From GCA-002282575 sp964606405 (GTDB taxonomy: Bacteria > Pseudomonadota > Gammaproteobacteria > Thiomicrospirales > Thiomicrospiraceae), in contig CAZSGH010000002.1 of the NCBI GenBank assembly GCA_964606405.1, positions 1 through 64,000 of the forward strand: 64,000 nt of DNA, given 5' to 3'. The notes under the pieces are model-generated. The model ran no database searches and was not told the DNA's origin. It was given only the letters and a program-made list of their open reading frames with translations. Below, one piece after another: positions 15,892 through 24,785 of the stretch (the stretch's first letter is position 1; each line of letters opens with the position of its first letter). Made by a program: the position numbers and the translations under genes.

Positions 15892-16470
15892 CTAACCCAA
15901 AAGCTCCGCAACCGCCATCACGCTGGTTGCAACTTCTGCCAAACTCTTGCCTTTGTCCATTGCCATTTTGCGCAGCGCTTTAAAAGCAGCCTCTTCATCC
16001 ACCCCTTTTTGCTTCATTAAAAAGCCCTTTGCTTTTTCAATAACCTTTCGATCTGCCAGCTGCGTTTTGGCGCTACTCAACTCATCTTTTAATGCTTGGT
16101 ATTCCCGAAATCGCGTCATCGCCACTTCTAAAATACCCAAGACACGATTATGCGCCAACCCATCTACCACGTAGGCACTGACACCAGAGCGAATGGCTTT
16201 ACCAATTAAACTTGAATCGTTATCGTTAGAAAAAACAACGACGGGTTTTGGATTATGCTCATTAATAATTGCCAAATGCTCTAATGTATCTCGACTAGGC
16301 GAATCAACTTCGATAATAATGACATCAGGCGCATAGGACTCGACCAATTTAATTAAGTTACTCGCCACATCAGGACGAAAGACATCAAAATCCGCATCTG
16401 CATCAGATAAAGCTTGCGCAATCATTGCACCACGACCACGATTTTCATCCAACAACAAAACCTTAATCAT
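15892..16470 (-). CDS. nasT: NasT-like response regulator with ANTAR RNA-binding domain
   Basis: This 192-residue protein has an N-terminal receiver-like domain (about 1-120) and a C-terminal ANTAR domain (about 130-185). The latter is recognised from DRKVIEKAKGFLMKQKG, EEAAFKALRKMAMDKGKSL and the following helix. ANTAR proteins bind tandem hexaloop hairpins and prevent termination, and exactly such leaders precede nasA and nrtA nearby. In the receiver, the position that normally holds the phosphorylated Asp reads Glu (IIEVDSP), so classical phosphorylation is unlikely. This agrees with NasT being controlled by the nitrate sensor NasS. No NasS gene is seen here. I start at the ATG at 16470, aligned with MIKVLLLDEN. 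Confidence 0.85.
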   Translation of the reverse strand: MIKVLLLDENRGRGAMIAQALSDADADFDVFRPDVASNLIKLVESYAPDVIIIEVDSPSRDTLEHLAIINEHNPKPVVVFSNDNDSSLIGKAIRSGVSAYVVDGLAHNRVLGILEVAMTRFREYQALKDELSSAKTQLADRKVIEKAKGFLMKQKGVDEEAAFKALRKMAMDKGKSLAEVATSVMAVAELLG

Positions 16471-16674
16471 TGCACTACCTAGAGCCATAAAAACACTTTA
16501 TAACCACAAAGCAAATTAAAACCCAAAATAGATTATTGCGATATAAAACAAATAAAAAAAATAAATCTACAGTATTTAGCAGCAAGAAAATCAAAAAAAC
16601 GCACTAAAAAAGAACAAAAAAACCTTCGATTTCATATAATGAACACACCAACAACATCCATAAGGTGCCGCAAA

Positions 16675-17397
16675 ATGAACCCCATTCTTATTTGCCAGTT
16701 CTACCCCAGCGAAGGCGCTGGCTATTTCAGTACTGTTTGTGACAAACAACAGATTCCTTGGCAACTGCTGCGCATCGACCAAAATGAACCCCTGCCAACG
16801 ACGCTAAACAACCACAGCGCCTTAGTCATGATGGGTGGACCGATGAGTGTTAACGATGAACTCACATGGATTAATCCATTGCTCGATTTAATTCGACAGG
16901 CACAGGCCGACCATATACCCATTCTTGGGCATTGTTTAGGCGGACAGCTTATCGCTAAAGCCTTAGGTGCTCGCGTTGGCGCAAATAGCGTGAAAGAAAT
17001 TGGATGGGGCGCAGTCAATCCCAGTGATAACGAGACAGCTCGTGCTTATTTTGGCAATTTACCCTTCATGGCTTTTCATTGGCATGGCGAAACCTTTGGC
17101 TTACCCGAAGGCGCAACACACCTGCTTTCTAGCCCCTACTGCGACAATCAAGCCTTTGTTATAGGCAATACGCTCGCCTTGCAATGTCATATTGAAATGA
17201 CCAGCGACATGGTTAAAGATTGGTGCTTAACGGATAGCGACTATCTGAATGCCGCGCAAGACTCACCCGCTGTGCAATCGGCAGACGTTATGCAACAGAA
17301 TCTAGACATCAAAATCAGAGAAATGCAAAAAACAGCTGACTGTGTTTACGATTATTGGTTGATGCCAATTAAAGAAAAAACAAAAAATCCCGCATAA
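16675..17397 (+). CDS. Class I glutamine amidotransferase-like protein
   Basis: This 240-residue protein has the class I GATase triad: the nucleophile in GHCLGGQ (about residue 88) and the His-Glu pair in CHIEMT (about residue 173). It resembles the stand-alone GMP-synthase-like amidotransferase family (MMGGPMSVNDE, HWHGETFGLP) rather than GuaA itself, since no synthetase domain follows. Its acceptor substrate is unknown; relatives act in gamma-glutamyl metabolism or peptide cleavage. AAGGTG precedes the ATG at 16675, which I prefer to the ATG 12 codons upstream. The stop codon falls in the loop of a terminator that serves the convergent fliS gene. Confidence 0.78.
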   Translation: MNPILICQFYPSEGAGYFSTVCDKQQIPWQLLRIDQNEPLPTTLNNHSALVMMGGPMSVNDELTWINPLLDLIRQAQADHIPILGHCLGGQLIAKALGARVGANSVKEIGWGAVNPSDNETARAYFGNLPFMAFHWHGETFGLPEGATHLLSSPYCDNQAFVIGNTLALQCHIEMTSDMVKDWCLTDSDYLNAAQDSPAVQSADVMQQNLDIKIREMQKTADCVYDYWLMPIKEKTKNPA

Positions 17398-17405
17398 AGC
17401 GGGAT
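17370..17405 (-). terminator. Intrinsic terminator of fliS
   Basis: ATCCCGC-TTTAT-GCGGGAT on the minus strand is followed by TTTTTTGTTTTTTC, 30 bp beyond the fliS stop. The convergent amidotransferase stop codon lies in the loop. Confidence 0.85.
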
Positions 17406-17434
17406 CATTGATACAGGGAAAGTCTAATAACCCC

Positions 17435-17869
17435 TTATTTTTTCTGCAGCTCTAAGGCTTCTTTCGACATGCGACGGTAATTGTCTGGCATTTCATCCCA
17501 ACCAGCTTTCACTTCGCGCAATAACTCAGCGACCTCATCAAGAATGTCAGTGTCGTTTTTTGCACTCGCCTGAAATAATCGACGTACCATAAAGTCGTAA
17601 AGGGCATTCAAGTTTTCAGCCACTTCACCACCATGCTCTAAATCTAAACCACCTCGTAAGCCTGTGATAATGGTAATGGCATGATTAATGCGCTTACCTT
17701 TAATTTCATAGTCTTTACGGATCATCGCGCCCTTCGCTTGAGCAATAATATCCAATGCACCTTCGTAAAGCATCTGTACTAAACGATGAGGTGTTGCGCC
17801 CTCTACGCCTGTTTGCATGTTAGTTTGCGCGTACTGCTGCAAAAAACGATTACGAACCATTGCGTTCAT
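17435..17869 (-). CDS. fliS: Flagellar export chaperone FliS
   Basis: This 144-residue all-helical protein matches FliS throughout (RFLQQYAQTNMQT, ATPHRLVQMLYEGAL, NHAITIITGLRGGLD and LYDFMVRRLFQA). FliS binds the C-terminus of flagellin in the cytoplasm and stops it polymerising before export. No flagellin, fliD or other flagellar gene is nearby, so it is an orphan here, with amidotransferase and aconitase genes as neighbours. The organism therefore probably carries flagellar genes elsewhere. A GGGAG ribosome site precedes the first ATG; the ATG three codons later is also possible. Confidence 0.93.
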   Translation of the reverse strand: MNAMVRNRFLQQYAQTNMQTGVEGATPHRLVQMLYEGALDIIAQAKGAMIRKDYEIKGKRINHAITIITGLRGGLDLEHGGEVAENLNALYDFMVRRLFQASAKNDTDILDEVAELLREVKAGWDEMPDNYRRMSKEALELQKK

Positions 17870-17947
17870 TCCTAATTACTCCCTAGTGCCGAGAAAACGA
17901 TCTTGTTTTGATACTTGAGTTATCGACGGCTTGTAGGAAATCTTTAA

Positions 17948-17975
17948 TAAAAAAGCCGAGATTTCTCTCGGCTGT
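17948..17975 (-). terminator. Intrinsic terminator of acnB
   Basis: AGCCGAG (17954-17960) and CTCGGCT (17967-17973) form a perfect stem. On the minus strand it is followed by TTTTTT, just after the acnB stop. Confidence 0.88.
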
Positions 17976-17980
17976 TTCTG

Positions 17981-20545
17981 TTAAACGGCTACCACGCCGA
18001 TTTTCTCGAGTTTATCACTCTCGACTTGGTAATCGGGCAGCTTATCGAACTGTAAATAACGATAAATATCTGCCGTCATGGTGTCCAGTTTGCCGACATA
18101 TTCAAGATACTCGGCAGGTGTCGGCAAATAACCCAATTTGGCAATCACCGCTGCTAACTCAGCCGAACCTAAATAGACCTGCGCATCTTTACCCAAACGA
18201 TTTGGGAAGTTACGTGTCGAGGTCGAGAACACCGCCGAACCATCACGCACGCGTGCTTGGTTACCCATACACAGTGAGCAACCTGGCATCTCCATGCGCG
18301 CACCCGCTTTACCAAAGGTGCTGTAATACCCCTCTTCCATTAATTGGTGCTGATCCATTTTGGTCGGCGGCGCAATCCACAAAGTGGTTGGTAATCCTGT
18401 AATACCATCTAACACCTTGCCTGCTGCACGATAATGCCCAATATTCGTCATACACGAACCAATAAATACTTCATCGATCTGAGCGCCAGCAACATCAGAA
18501 AGCTTACGCACATCGTCAGGGTCATTCGGGCAAGCCACTAATGGCTCAGTAATGGTGTTGAGATCAATCTCGATGATTTCGCTATATTCTGCATCTTTAT
18601 CGGCTTTTAACAGACTAGGATTAGCTAACCAATCTTCCATACCCGCAATACGACGCTCTAGCGTGCGCACATCGCTGTAGCCATTGGCGATCATCCAACG
18701 CATTAGGGTAATGTTCGAGCGCAAGTACTCTGCAACAGAATCTTCACTCAGCGCGACCGTACAACCATTAGCAGAACGCTCGGCAGAGGCATCAGACAAC
18801 TCAAACGCCTGCTCAACTTTCAAATCAGGTAAGCCTTCGATTTCTAAAATACGACCGTTAAAGACGTTTTTCTTACCCTTTTTATCGACCGTTAATAAGC
18901 CTTTTTGAATGGCAACGTAAGGAATTGCATTGACCAAATCGCGCAAAGTGATACCGGGCTGCATTTTTCCTGTGAATCGCACTAAAACTGACTCTGCCAT
19001 GTTCAACGGCATCACGCCCAAGGTTGCGGCAAAAGCAACCAAGCCCGACCCTGCTGGGAAAGAAATTCCGATGGGGAAACGCGTATGCGAATCACCGCCT
19101 GTACCGACGGTATCAGGCAACAGCAAACGGTTCAACCATGAGTGAATCACACCATCCCCTGGGCGAAGCGACACACCGCCACGGCTGGTAATAAACTCGG
19201 GCAAGCTGTGCTGTAATTTAATGTCGACAGGCTTAGGATAAGCTGCGGTATGACAGAAAGACTGCATGACCAAATCGGCACTAAAGCCCAAACAAGCAAG
19301 TTCTTTAAGCTCGTCACGCGTCATCGCACCTGTTGTATCTTGAGAACCTACTGTGGTCATGTGTGGCTCGCAATACTGACCCGCACGCACGCCTTCTAGG
19401 CCACAGGCTTTACCAACCATTTTTTGCGCTAAGGTGTAACCCTTACCTGTATCGTTCGGAATCGACTGACGCAAGAATAATTCAGAGGCTGGCAGCCCTA
19501 AGGTGCGACGCGCACGTTCCGTCAGCGCACGACCAATGATTAACGGCACACGTCCACCCGCGCGCACTTCGTCCGACAAAGTTTCTGGGGTTAAGGTAAA
19601 AGTCGCAATCACGTCACCTTTGTCATTATGAATTTCGCCTTTGAATGGGTAAATGGTAATCACATCACCCATTTCCATCGCGCTCACGTCACATTCAATC
19701 GGCAGACTGCCCGAATCCTCTGCGGTGTTAAAGAAAATCGGGGCGATTTTACCGCCCAGTACCACGCCACCTTGACGCTTATTCGGTACATGAGGAATGT
19801 CATCGCCAAACCACCACATCACCGAGTTCATTGCCGACTTACGTGACGAGCCTGTACCGACCACATCGCCCACGTAAGCAACAGGATGACCTTTCGCTTT
19901 TAATTCGGTAACGAGTTCAGGCAAGTTCGGAAAGCGATCACGCAACATGGCTTTAGCATGAACAGGAATATCAGGACGACTCCACGCTTCGGTTGCGGGT
20001 GATAAATCGTCGGTGTTCGTCTCACCCGATACCTTGAAAACCGTAACCGTAATAGATTCCGCTAAGGCTGGCTTATCGGTAAACCATTGCGCATCCGCCC
20101 AAGCCTGTACCACTTTTTGCGCCCATGCATTGGTTTTCGCTTTTTCGGTCACATCATGATAAGCATCATAAATCAGCAAGGTTTTGCTTAAAGCAGCACA
20201 CGCCGCTTCTGCAGTCGTGTCATTATCAAGCAAAGCAATTAAGGGAACGACATTGTAACCACCAATCATCGTGCCTAAAATTTCCGTTGCACGCACTTGG
20301 CTGATTAACGGACAAACGACCTTACCATGCGCGACATCGGCTAAAAAGGCAGCTTTAACGTAAGCAGCTTGATCAACCCCTGGTGGCACGCAATCGACCA
20401 ATAGGTGCATGAGAAATTCAGCTTCACCTGCGGGTGGATTTTTCAACAAGTCAACAAGCTGCGCAACCTGCTCTGCCGTTAGAGGTAAGGGCGGCACACC
20501 TTCGATGGCGCGTTCTGCAGTGTGCTGGCGATAAGTGGTTAACAT
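17981..20545 (-). CDS. acnB: Bifunctional aconitate hydratase 2 / 2-methylisocitrate dehydratase
   Basis: At 854 residues this is AcnB size. The N-terminal HEAT-like domain (LTTYRQHTAERAIEGVPPLPL) and swivel domain (VGTGSSRKSAMNS) come before the catalytic domains, the AcnB order, which is opposite to AcnA. The [4Fe-4S] ligands are in VFIGSCMTNIGHYRAAG and EMPGCSLCMGNQARV. It interconverts citrate and isocitrate in the TCA cycle, and the family can act on 2-methylcitrate derivatives. GGGAGC precedes the start. The gene is divergent from purB; the spacer between them is almost filled by one copy of the intergenic repeat. Confidence 0.96.
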   Translation of the reverse strand: MLTTYRQHTAERAIEGVPPLPLTAEQVAQLVDLLKNPPAGEAEFLMHLLVDCVPPGVDQAAYVKAAFLADVAHGKVVCPLISQVRATEILGTMIGGYNVVPLIALLDNDTTAEAACAALSKTLLIYDAYHDVTEKAKTNAWAQKVVQAWADAQWFTDKPALAESITVTVFKVSGETNTDDLSPATEAWSRPDIPVHAKAMLRDRFPNLPELVTELKAKGHPVAYVGDVVGTGSSRKSAMNSVMWWFGDDIPHVPNKRQGGVVLGGKIAPIFFNTAEDSGSLPIECDVSAMEMGDVITIYPFKGEIHNDKGDVIATFTLTPETLSDEVRAGGRVPLIIGRALTERARRTLGLPASELFLRQSIPNDTGKGYTLAQKMVGKACGLEGVRAGQYCEPHMTTVGSQDTTGAMTRDELKELACLGFSADLVMQSFCHTAAYPKPVDIKLQHSLPEFITSRGGVSLRPGDGVIHSWLNRLLLPDTVGTGGDSHTRFPIGISFPAGSGLVAFAATLGVMPLNMAESVLVRFTGKMQPGITLRDLVNAIPYVAIQKGLLTVDKKGKKNVFNGRILEIEGLPDLKVEQAFELSDASAERSANGCTVALSEDSVAEYLRSNITLMRWMIANGYSDVRTLERRIAGMEDWLANPSLLKADKDAEYSEIIEIDLNTITEPLVACPNDPDDVRKLSDVAGAQIDEVFIGSCMTNIGHYRAAGKVLDGITGLPTTLWIAPPTKMDQHQLMEEGYYSTFGKAGARMEMPGCSLCMGNQARVRDGSAVFSTSTRNFPNRLGKDAQVYLGSAELAAVIAKLGYLPTPAEYLEYVGKLDTMTADIYRYLQFDKLPDYQVESDKLEKIGVVAV

Positions 20546-20583
20546 AAGCGTTTTGCTCCCGAATCAGGTAAAATAAGTGACAT

Positions 20584-20735
20584 AGGGTATCTCTAAAAAC
20601 TGCGTAAGGCTTGTTTTTATAGCCCCTCTTTTGTTTTTTGGCTGGTGAAAGGGCGTAAATTCAATAGGTTAAGGGTTAACACCTGCTACCCCTTCCCCCA
20701 GACCCCCAACCCGTTTAGGTTATAGATATTCCTTA
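20584..20735 (-). repeat. Dispersed intergenic repeat, copy A
   Basis: On the minus strand this copy shares the blocks GGGGGTCTGGGGGAAGGGGT, CCAGCCAAAAAACA and GCAGTTTTTAGAGATACCC with copies B to D. Its imperfect terminal inverted repeats are GGAATATCTATAACCT and, from the other end, GGGTATCTCTAAAAAC. It fills most of the acnB-purB divergent promoter region, so both promoters must lie in or beside it. Confidence 0.75.
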
Positions 20736-20769
20736 AATATCAATTTTAGCAAAAAGGATAGGTTTTCGC

Positions 20770-22176
20770 ATGGAACTCAGCGCATTAACGGCAATTTCTC
20801 CTGTTGACGGTCGCTACGGCGCACGTTTAGTCCCACTTCGTCACATTTTTAGTGAATTTGGCTTAATTAAATATCGCACTGCCGTTGAAGTGGCTTGGTT
20901 GTTGGCTTTGTCGGAAGAAGACGGGATTGCTGAAGTACCTGCATTATCGAGCGACGCACGGGCGCATCTCGAAAAGCTGGTTTCAGGGTTTGATATGACG
21001 ATTGCCCAAGCAGTCAAAAACCACGAAAAAACGACTAACCACGATGTGAAAGCCGTTGAGTATGCCATTAAAGACCATATCGAAAGCAATGCGGAACTCG
21101 CTGCGGTTAAGGAATTCGTTCACTTTGCTTGCACGAGCGAAGACATCAATAACTTATCTTATTCGTTAATGCTTAAAGATGCGCGCGATTCGGTATTACT
21201 GCCCACCATGCAGGAAGTAATCGATGCCATGACACAAAAAACATTGGATTATGCCGATGTATCGCTGCTTGCCCGCACACACGGACAGGCGGCAAGCCCA
21301 ACAACCATGGGTAAAGAGTGGGCAGTGTTAACCTATCGTTTAGCGCGTCAACGTCAGCAACTCGCTAATGTGCGTTTATTAGGTAAAATCAATGGTGCAA
21401 CAGCGAACTACAATGCGCATTTAGCCTCTTATCCTAATGTGAACTGGACAGCTTTGTCGCAAAAAGTGATTACGGGTTTGGGCTTGACCTACAATCCTTA
21501 CACCACGCAAATCGAACCACACGACTTTATCGCTGAATACTTGCAAGCGGTCGAACGTTTCAATACCATTTTGACCGACTTTGATCGTGATATCTGGTCG
21601 TACATCAGTAATGGCTTCTTTAAGCAAAAAGTCATTGCTGGCGAAGTCGGCTCCTCTGCAATGCCACATAAAGTTAACCCTATCGACTTTGAAAACTCGG
21701 AAGGCAACTTGGGTATGGCGAATGCCATTATGGCGCACTTAGCAGCCAAACTGCCTATTTCCCGCTGGCAGCGTGATTTAACGGATTCGACCGTATTGCG
21801 TAATTTGGGCGTTGGTATCGCGCACAGCATGATTGCTTACCAAGCAACGCTAAAAGGCATCAGCAAGCTAGAAATTAACGAAGCAGCCATTGCCGCCGAC
21901 CTCGATAACAACTGGGAAGTTCTAGCTGAAGCCGTGCAAACGGTTATGCGTCGTTATGCGATTGAAAAACCTTATGAAAAGCTGAAAGAGTTAACACGCG
22001 GCAACAAACTCAATGCTGCTGGTATGCGCGAATTTATTGCTAAACAAGACTTACCAGAAGAGGCTAAAGTCTACTTGGCGAACCTTAGCCCAGCGACTTA
22101 CATTGGTAATGCAGCAGCTCAAGCGAAGAACATTAAAGCGGAATTGGCTAGCATTAGCGAAACCTGTCCTAAATAA
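20770..22176 (+). CDS. purB: Adenylosuccinate lyase
   Basis: This 468-residue protein matches PurB of the E. coli type from its first residues (MELSALTAISPVDGRYG). It carries the fumarase/aspartase superfamily signature GSSAMPHKVNPIDFENSEG near residue 300 and the RTHGQAASPTTMGKE block. It cleaves SAICAR and adenylosuccinate, releasing fumarate, in purine synthesis. A terminator follows 8 bp after the stop, so it is probably monocistronic. Copy A of the intergenic repeat lies directly upstream. Confidence 0.96.
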   Translation: MELSALTAISPVDGRYGARLVPLRHIFSEFGLIKYRTAVEVAWLLALSEEDGIAEVPALSSDARAHLEKLVSGFDMTIAQAVKNHEKTTNHDVKAVEYAIKDHIESNAELAAVKEFVHFACTSEDINNLSYSLMLKDARDSVLLPTMQEVIDAMTQKTLDYADVSLLARTHGQAASPTTMGKEWAVLTYRLARQRQQLANVRLLGKINGATANYNAHLASYPNVNWTALSQKVITGLGLTYNPYTTQIEPHDFIAEYLQAVERFNTILTDFDRDIWSYISNGFFKQKVIAGEVGSSAMPHKVNPIDFENSEGNLGMANAIMAHLAAKLPISRWQRDLTDSTVLRNLGVGIAHSMIAYQATLKGISKLEINEAAIAADLDNNWEVLAEAVQTVMRRYAIEKPYEKLKELTRGNKLNAAGMREFIAKQDLPEEAKVYLANLSPATYIGNAAAQAKNIKAELASISETCPK

Positions 22177-22183
22177 CACTCAG

Positions 22184-22219
22184 CGCCTTGGTAGGTTACT
22201 ACTGTACCAAGGCTTTTTT
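22184..22219 (+). terminator. Intrinsic terminator of purB
   Basis: GCCTTGGTA and TACCAAGGC form a 9-bp stem with a loop of about 11 bases, followed by TTTTTT. Confidence 0.9.
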
Positions 22220-22241
22220 CCTTTTCAATTAGGCGATACTC

Positions 22242-22787
22242 ATGGCAATTAAGCCAACAATCTACAAGTGTCGTATTTCCCTTTCAGACCTCAATCGAGA
22301 CTATTACGACAGTCTTAATTTAACAGTTGCTCAACACCCTTCCGAAACACTCAATCGTATGATAGTGCGTGTTCTTGCTTATTGTTTAAATGCGCAAGAA
22401 GGACTCGCTTTTACGAAAGGGCTTTCCGCGATTGAAGAACCTGATATTTGGCTACGCACACTGGACGACCAGACTCAGTTATGGATTGAAATTGGTGAAC
22501 CCGATCCTGATCGCATTAAAAAAGCATCGCATATTGCTCAAACCGTGATGGTTTATACGTTTAATAGCAAATCGAAAGATTGGTGGGCGAAGACAGAGCC
22601 TAAGCTTTCGTCATTAAACGTTTCAGTGATTCAGCTTGTGCCCGATGAAGTGAGTGCTTTGGCAGCATTGGTACAACGAACAATGGATTTTTCAGTCACC
22701 ATATCTGGCGATACGCTATATATATCAACCGCTTTAGGTGAGTGTGAGTTGTTGTACACAGTATTACGCCAGCAAGCGCAGGATTAG
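22242..22787 (+). CDS. yaeQ: YaeQ family protein
   Basis: This 181-residue protein matches YaeQ along its length (KPTIYKCRISLSDLNRDYYD, QHPSETLNRMIVRVLAYCL, EPDIWLRTLDDQTQLWIEIG and MVYTFNSKSKDWWAK). YaeQ has a PD-(D/E)XK nuclease-like fold; the E-x-D and I-E-x-G pieces of such a core are visible at residues about 68-85. An early report of RfaH-like suppression in E. coli has not given a firm function. It starts 23 bp after the purB terminator and is convergent with murI. Confidence 0.88.
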   Translation: MAIKPTIYKCRISLSDLNRDYYDSLNLTVAQHPSETLNRMIVRVLAYCLNAQEGLAFTKGLSAIEEPDIWLRTLDDQTQLWIEIGEPDPDRIKKASHIAQTVMVYTFNSKSKDWWAKTEPKLSSLNVSVIQLVPDEVSALAALVQRTMDFSVTISGDTLYISTALGECELLYTVLRQQAQD

Positions 22788-22801
22788 AGGTTCACAATGT
22801 T

Positions 22802-23596
22802 CTATAGCAAATTAACAACGACGGGCTTGCCCCACAACTGACTGATAATGCTTTGAGCTTGGCAGACATCACCACTGCTTAAAAAGCGTTCCGATCCCTG
22901 AGCACTGTCCGTCGTCAGCTTATTCTGTTCACTTAAACGACGTTTCAACTCTCGCGCAATCGCTGCCGATGGGTCAATGATGCTGATGTTATCTCCCGCA
23001 ACCACTTTAATCGTCTCGGCGAGAAACGGATAATGCGTACAACCTAATACCAGCGTATCTGCACCTTGCGCTAACAAGGGCAAAACATGATGTCTAACGA
23101 GATCTTCCGTTTCGTCTCCACTTAACGCGCCCGCTTCGACACGCTCGACAAAGCCCGCACAAGCACGAAGTAACACCGTCATATCTTGTCCATGTTCTGC
23201 AATCAGCCGATTCACATTCGCACTGCCAATGGTTTGCGTGGTTGCCAACACCCCCACCACACCTGATTTGGTATGTAAGGCAGCGGGTTTAATGGCTGGC
23301 TCCATCGCAATAATGGGTACAGAACACCAAGCACGTAAGCCATCAACCGCCACACTGGTTGCTGTATTACACGCCACCACAATCGCTTTGACCTGTTGCG
23401 ACAAGAAAAAGCGCACGATATACTCGCATCGCTCGCTAATATAATCGCGCGACTTGTCTCCATAGGGCGCAAACCCCGAATCGGCAACATATAACAGTTG
23501 CTCACTTGGCAGTAATGCACGAATTTCTTTCAGCACCGACAAACCACCGACACCCGAATCAAATACCCCAATAGGGGCGTTAGCGTTCTGTGGCAT
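22802..23596 (-). CDS. murI: Glutamate racemase
   Basis: This 264-residue enzyme makes D-glutamate for peptidoglycan. The two catalytic cysteines are in VVACNTATS and VLGCTHYPF, and the N-terminal GVFDSGVGGLSVL motif is intact. It overlaps the end of dusA by 17 bp on the same strand, so the two genes are co-transcribed and probably translationally coupled. Confidence 0.95.
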   Translation of the reverse strand: MPQNANAPIGVFDSGVGGLSVLKEIRALLPSEQLLYVADSGFAPYGDKSRDYISERCEYIVRFFLSQQVKAIVVACNTATSVAVDGLRAWCSVPIIAMEPAIKPAALHTKSGVVGVLATTQTIGSANVNRLIAEHGQDMTVLLRACAGFVERVEAGALSGDETEDLVRHHVLPLLAQGADTLVLGCTHYPFLAETIKVVAGDNISIIDPSAAIARELKRRLSEQNKLTTDSAQGSERFLSSGDVCQAQSIISQLWGKPVVVNLL

Positions 23597-24599
23597 CTTC
23601 CCACACCACCAAACGAGCGGCTTCTCGCATGACTTCTAAGCCAGCGCCTTTTTTGTACATATTGGCACTTAAATAGCGCCGCCACTGACGCGCCCCTTTT
23701 TGCCCCGCGAATAACGCCAGCAAATGCTGAAGCATTAAGCCCATCGGCACCCCTTCTTGCATGGCGTTGGCAAGATATTCTTCGTAGACTTCTAGCACCG
23801 CTTTAGGGTCTGTTGCAGGGTCTTGTGTGCCGTAATATAAGCTATCTGCGTTATGAAGCGCCCAAGGATCGTCCATAATCAATCGACCCAACATAACGCC
23901 ATCGACAGCGGGCAAGCTTTCATAGGGTTGCAGGTGATTTAAGCCTTGCTCTAAGGATTTAATATCGCCATTAATCAACATTTCAAGCTGCGGAAACGCT
24001 GCTTTTAACTGATGCACCACCGCCCAATTAATCGGCGGTTTATGACGATTTTCTTTCGGACTCAGACCATTGAGCCACGCTTTTCGTGCATGGACAATAA
24101 AGGTCTGACAACCTGCAGCCGCAACGGTTTCGACAAAGGTACACAATTCATCGAAGCTATCTTGGTTGTCGATACCAATACGATGCTTAACCGTCACAGG
24201 AATCTTAACAGCAGATTGCATGGCATGAACCGCTTCGGCAACCACCTGAGGCGTTGCCATGAGACAAGCACCAATACCACCGTTCTGTACCCGATCAGAA
24301 GGACAGCCGACGTTGAGATTCACTTCATCATAGCCCCATTCCTCCGCCCAACGCGTACACTGTGCCAAACGCACGGGGTCGTGTCCACCCAATTGTAAGG
24401 CAATCGGATGTTCACAGTCAGCATAACGCAAAAAGCGTTGCTTATCGCCATGAATCAATGATTGATCGACCACCATTTCGGTATAAAGCCAAGTTTGCTT
24501 GGAAAGCAGACGCAAAAAATAACGAAAATGACGGTCGGTTACCGCCATCATGGGGGCGACGCTTAAGCGACGGGGGGGTAAGGATTGGATCATTATCAT
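23580..24599 (-). CDS. dusA: tRNA-dihydrouridine(20/20a) synthase DusA
   Basis: This FMN enzyme of about 339 residues reduces U20/U20a in the tRNA D-loop. Family features are RRLSVAPMMAVTDRHFRYFLR at the N-terminus, the catalytic cysteine region NVGCPSDRVQNGGIGACLM, KHRIGID and the VHARKAW segment. I use the ATG at 24599 (MIMIQSLPPRRLS). The longer frame to 24635 would run into repeat copy B and has no ribosome site. It is upstream of murI and divergent from relA. Confidence 0.93.
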   Translation of the reverse strand: MIMIQSLPPRRLSVAPMMAVTDRHFRYFLRLLSKQTWLYTEMVVDQSLIHGDKQRFLRYADCEHPIALQLGGHDPVRLAQCTRWAEEWGYDEVNLNVGCPSDRVQNGGIGACLMATPQVVAEAVHAMQSAVKIPVTVKHRIGIDNQDSFDELCTFVETVAAAGCQTFIVHARKAWLNGLSPKENRHKPPINWAVVHQLKAAFPQLEMLINGDIKSLEQGLNHLQPYESLPAVDGVMLGRLIMDDPWALHNADSLYYGTQDPATDPKAVLEVYEEYLANAMQEGVPMGLMLQHLLALFAGQKGARQWRRYLSANMYKKGAGLEVMREAARLVVWEDATER

Positions 24600-24615
24600 C
24601 AATTTTTCATATTTT

Positions 24616-24767
24616 AGGAGGCTTCTAAAAACCAAATGGGTAGGAGGTCTGGAGGAAGGGGTTACAGAACGAAACCTCTAGCCCTTTAATTTATCCCCTT
24701 CCTTCAGCAAAAAACAAATTTGGGAAGTCTAAAAACAAGCAAAGCGCAGTTTTTAGATATTCCCTTT
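24616..24767 (+). repeat. Dispersed intergenic repeat, copy B
   Basis: This is the clearest copy. CTGGAGGAAGGGG pairs with CCCCTTCCTTCAG (12 Watson-Crick pairs and one G-U). AGCAAAAAACA follows, then a second hairpin CTAAAAAC/GTTTTTAG. The ends are CTTCTAAAAACC on the left and, inverted, GGGAATATCTAAAAAC on the right. It lies between the divergent dusA and relA. Confidence 0.78.
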
Positions 24768-24785
24768 AGTCATGAGTGAATTATA

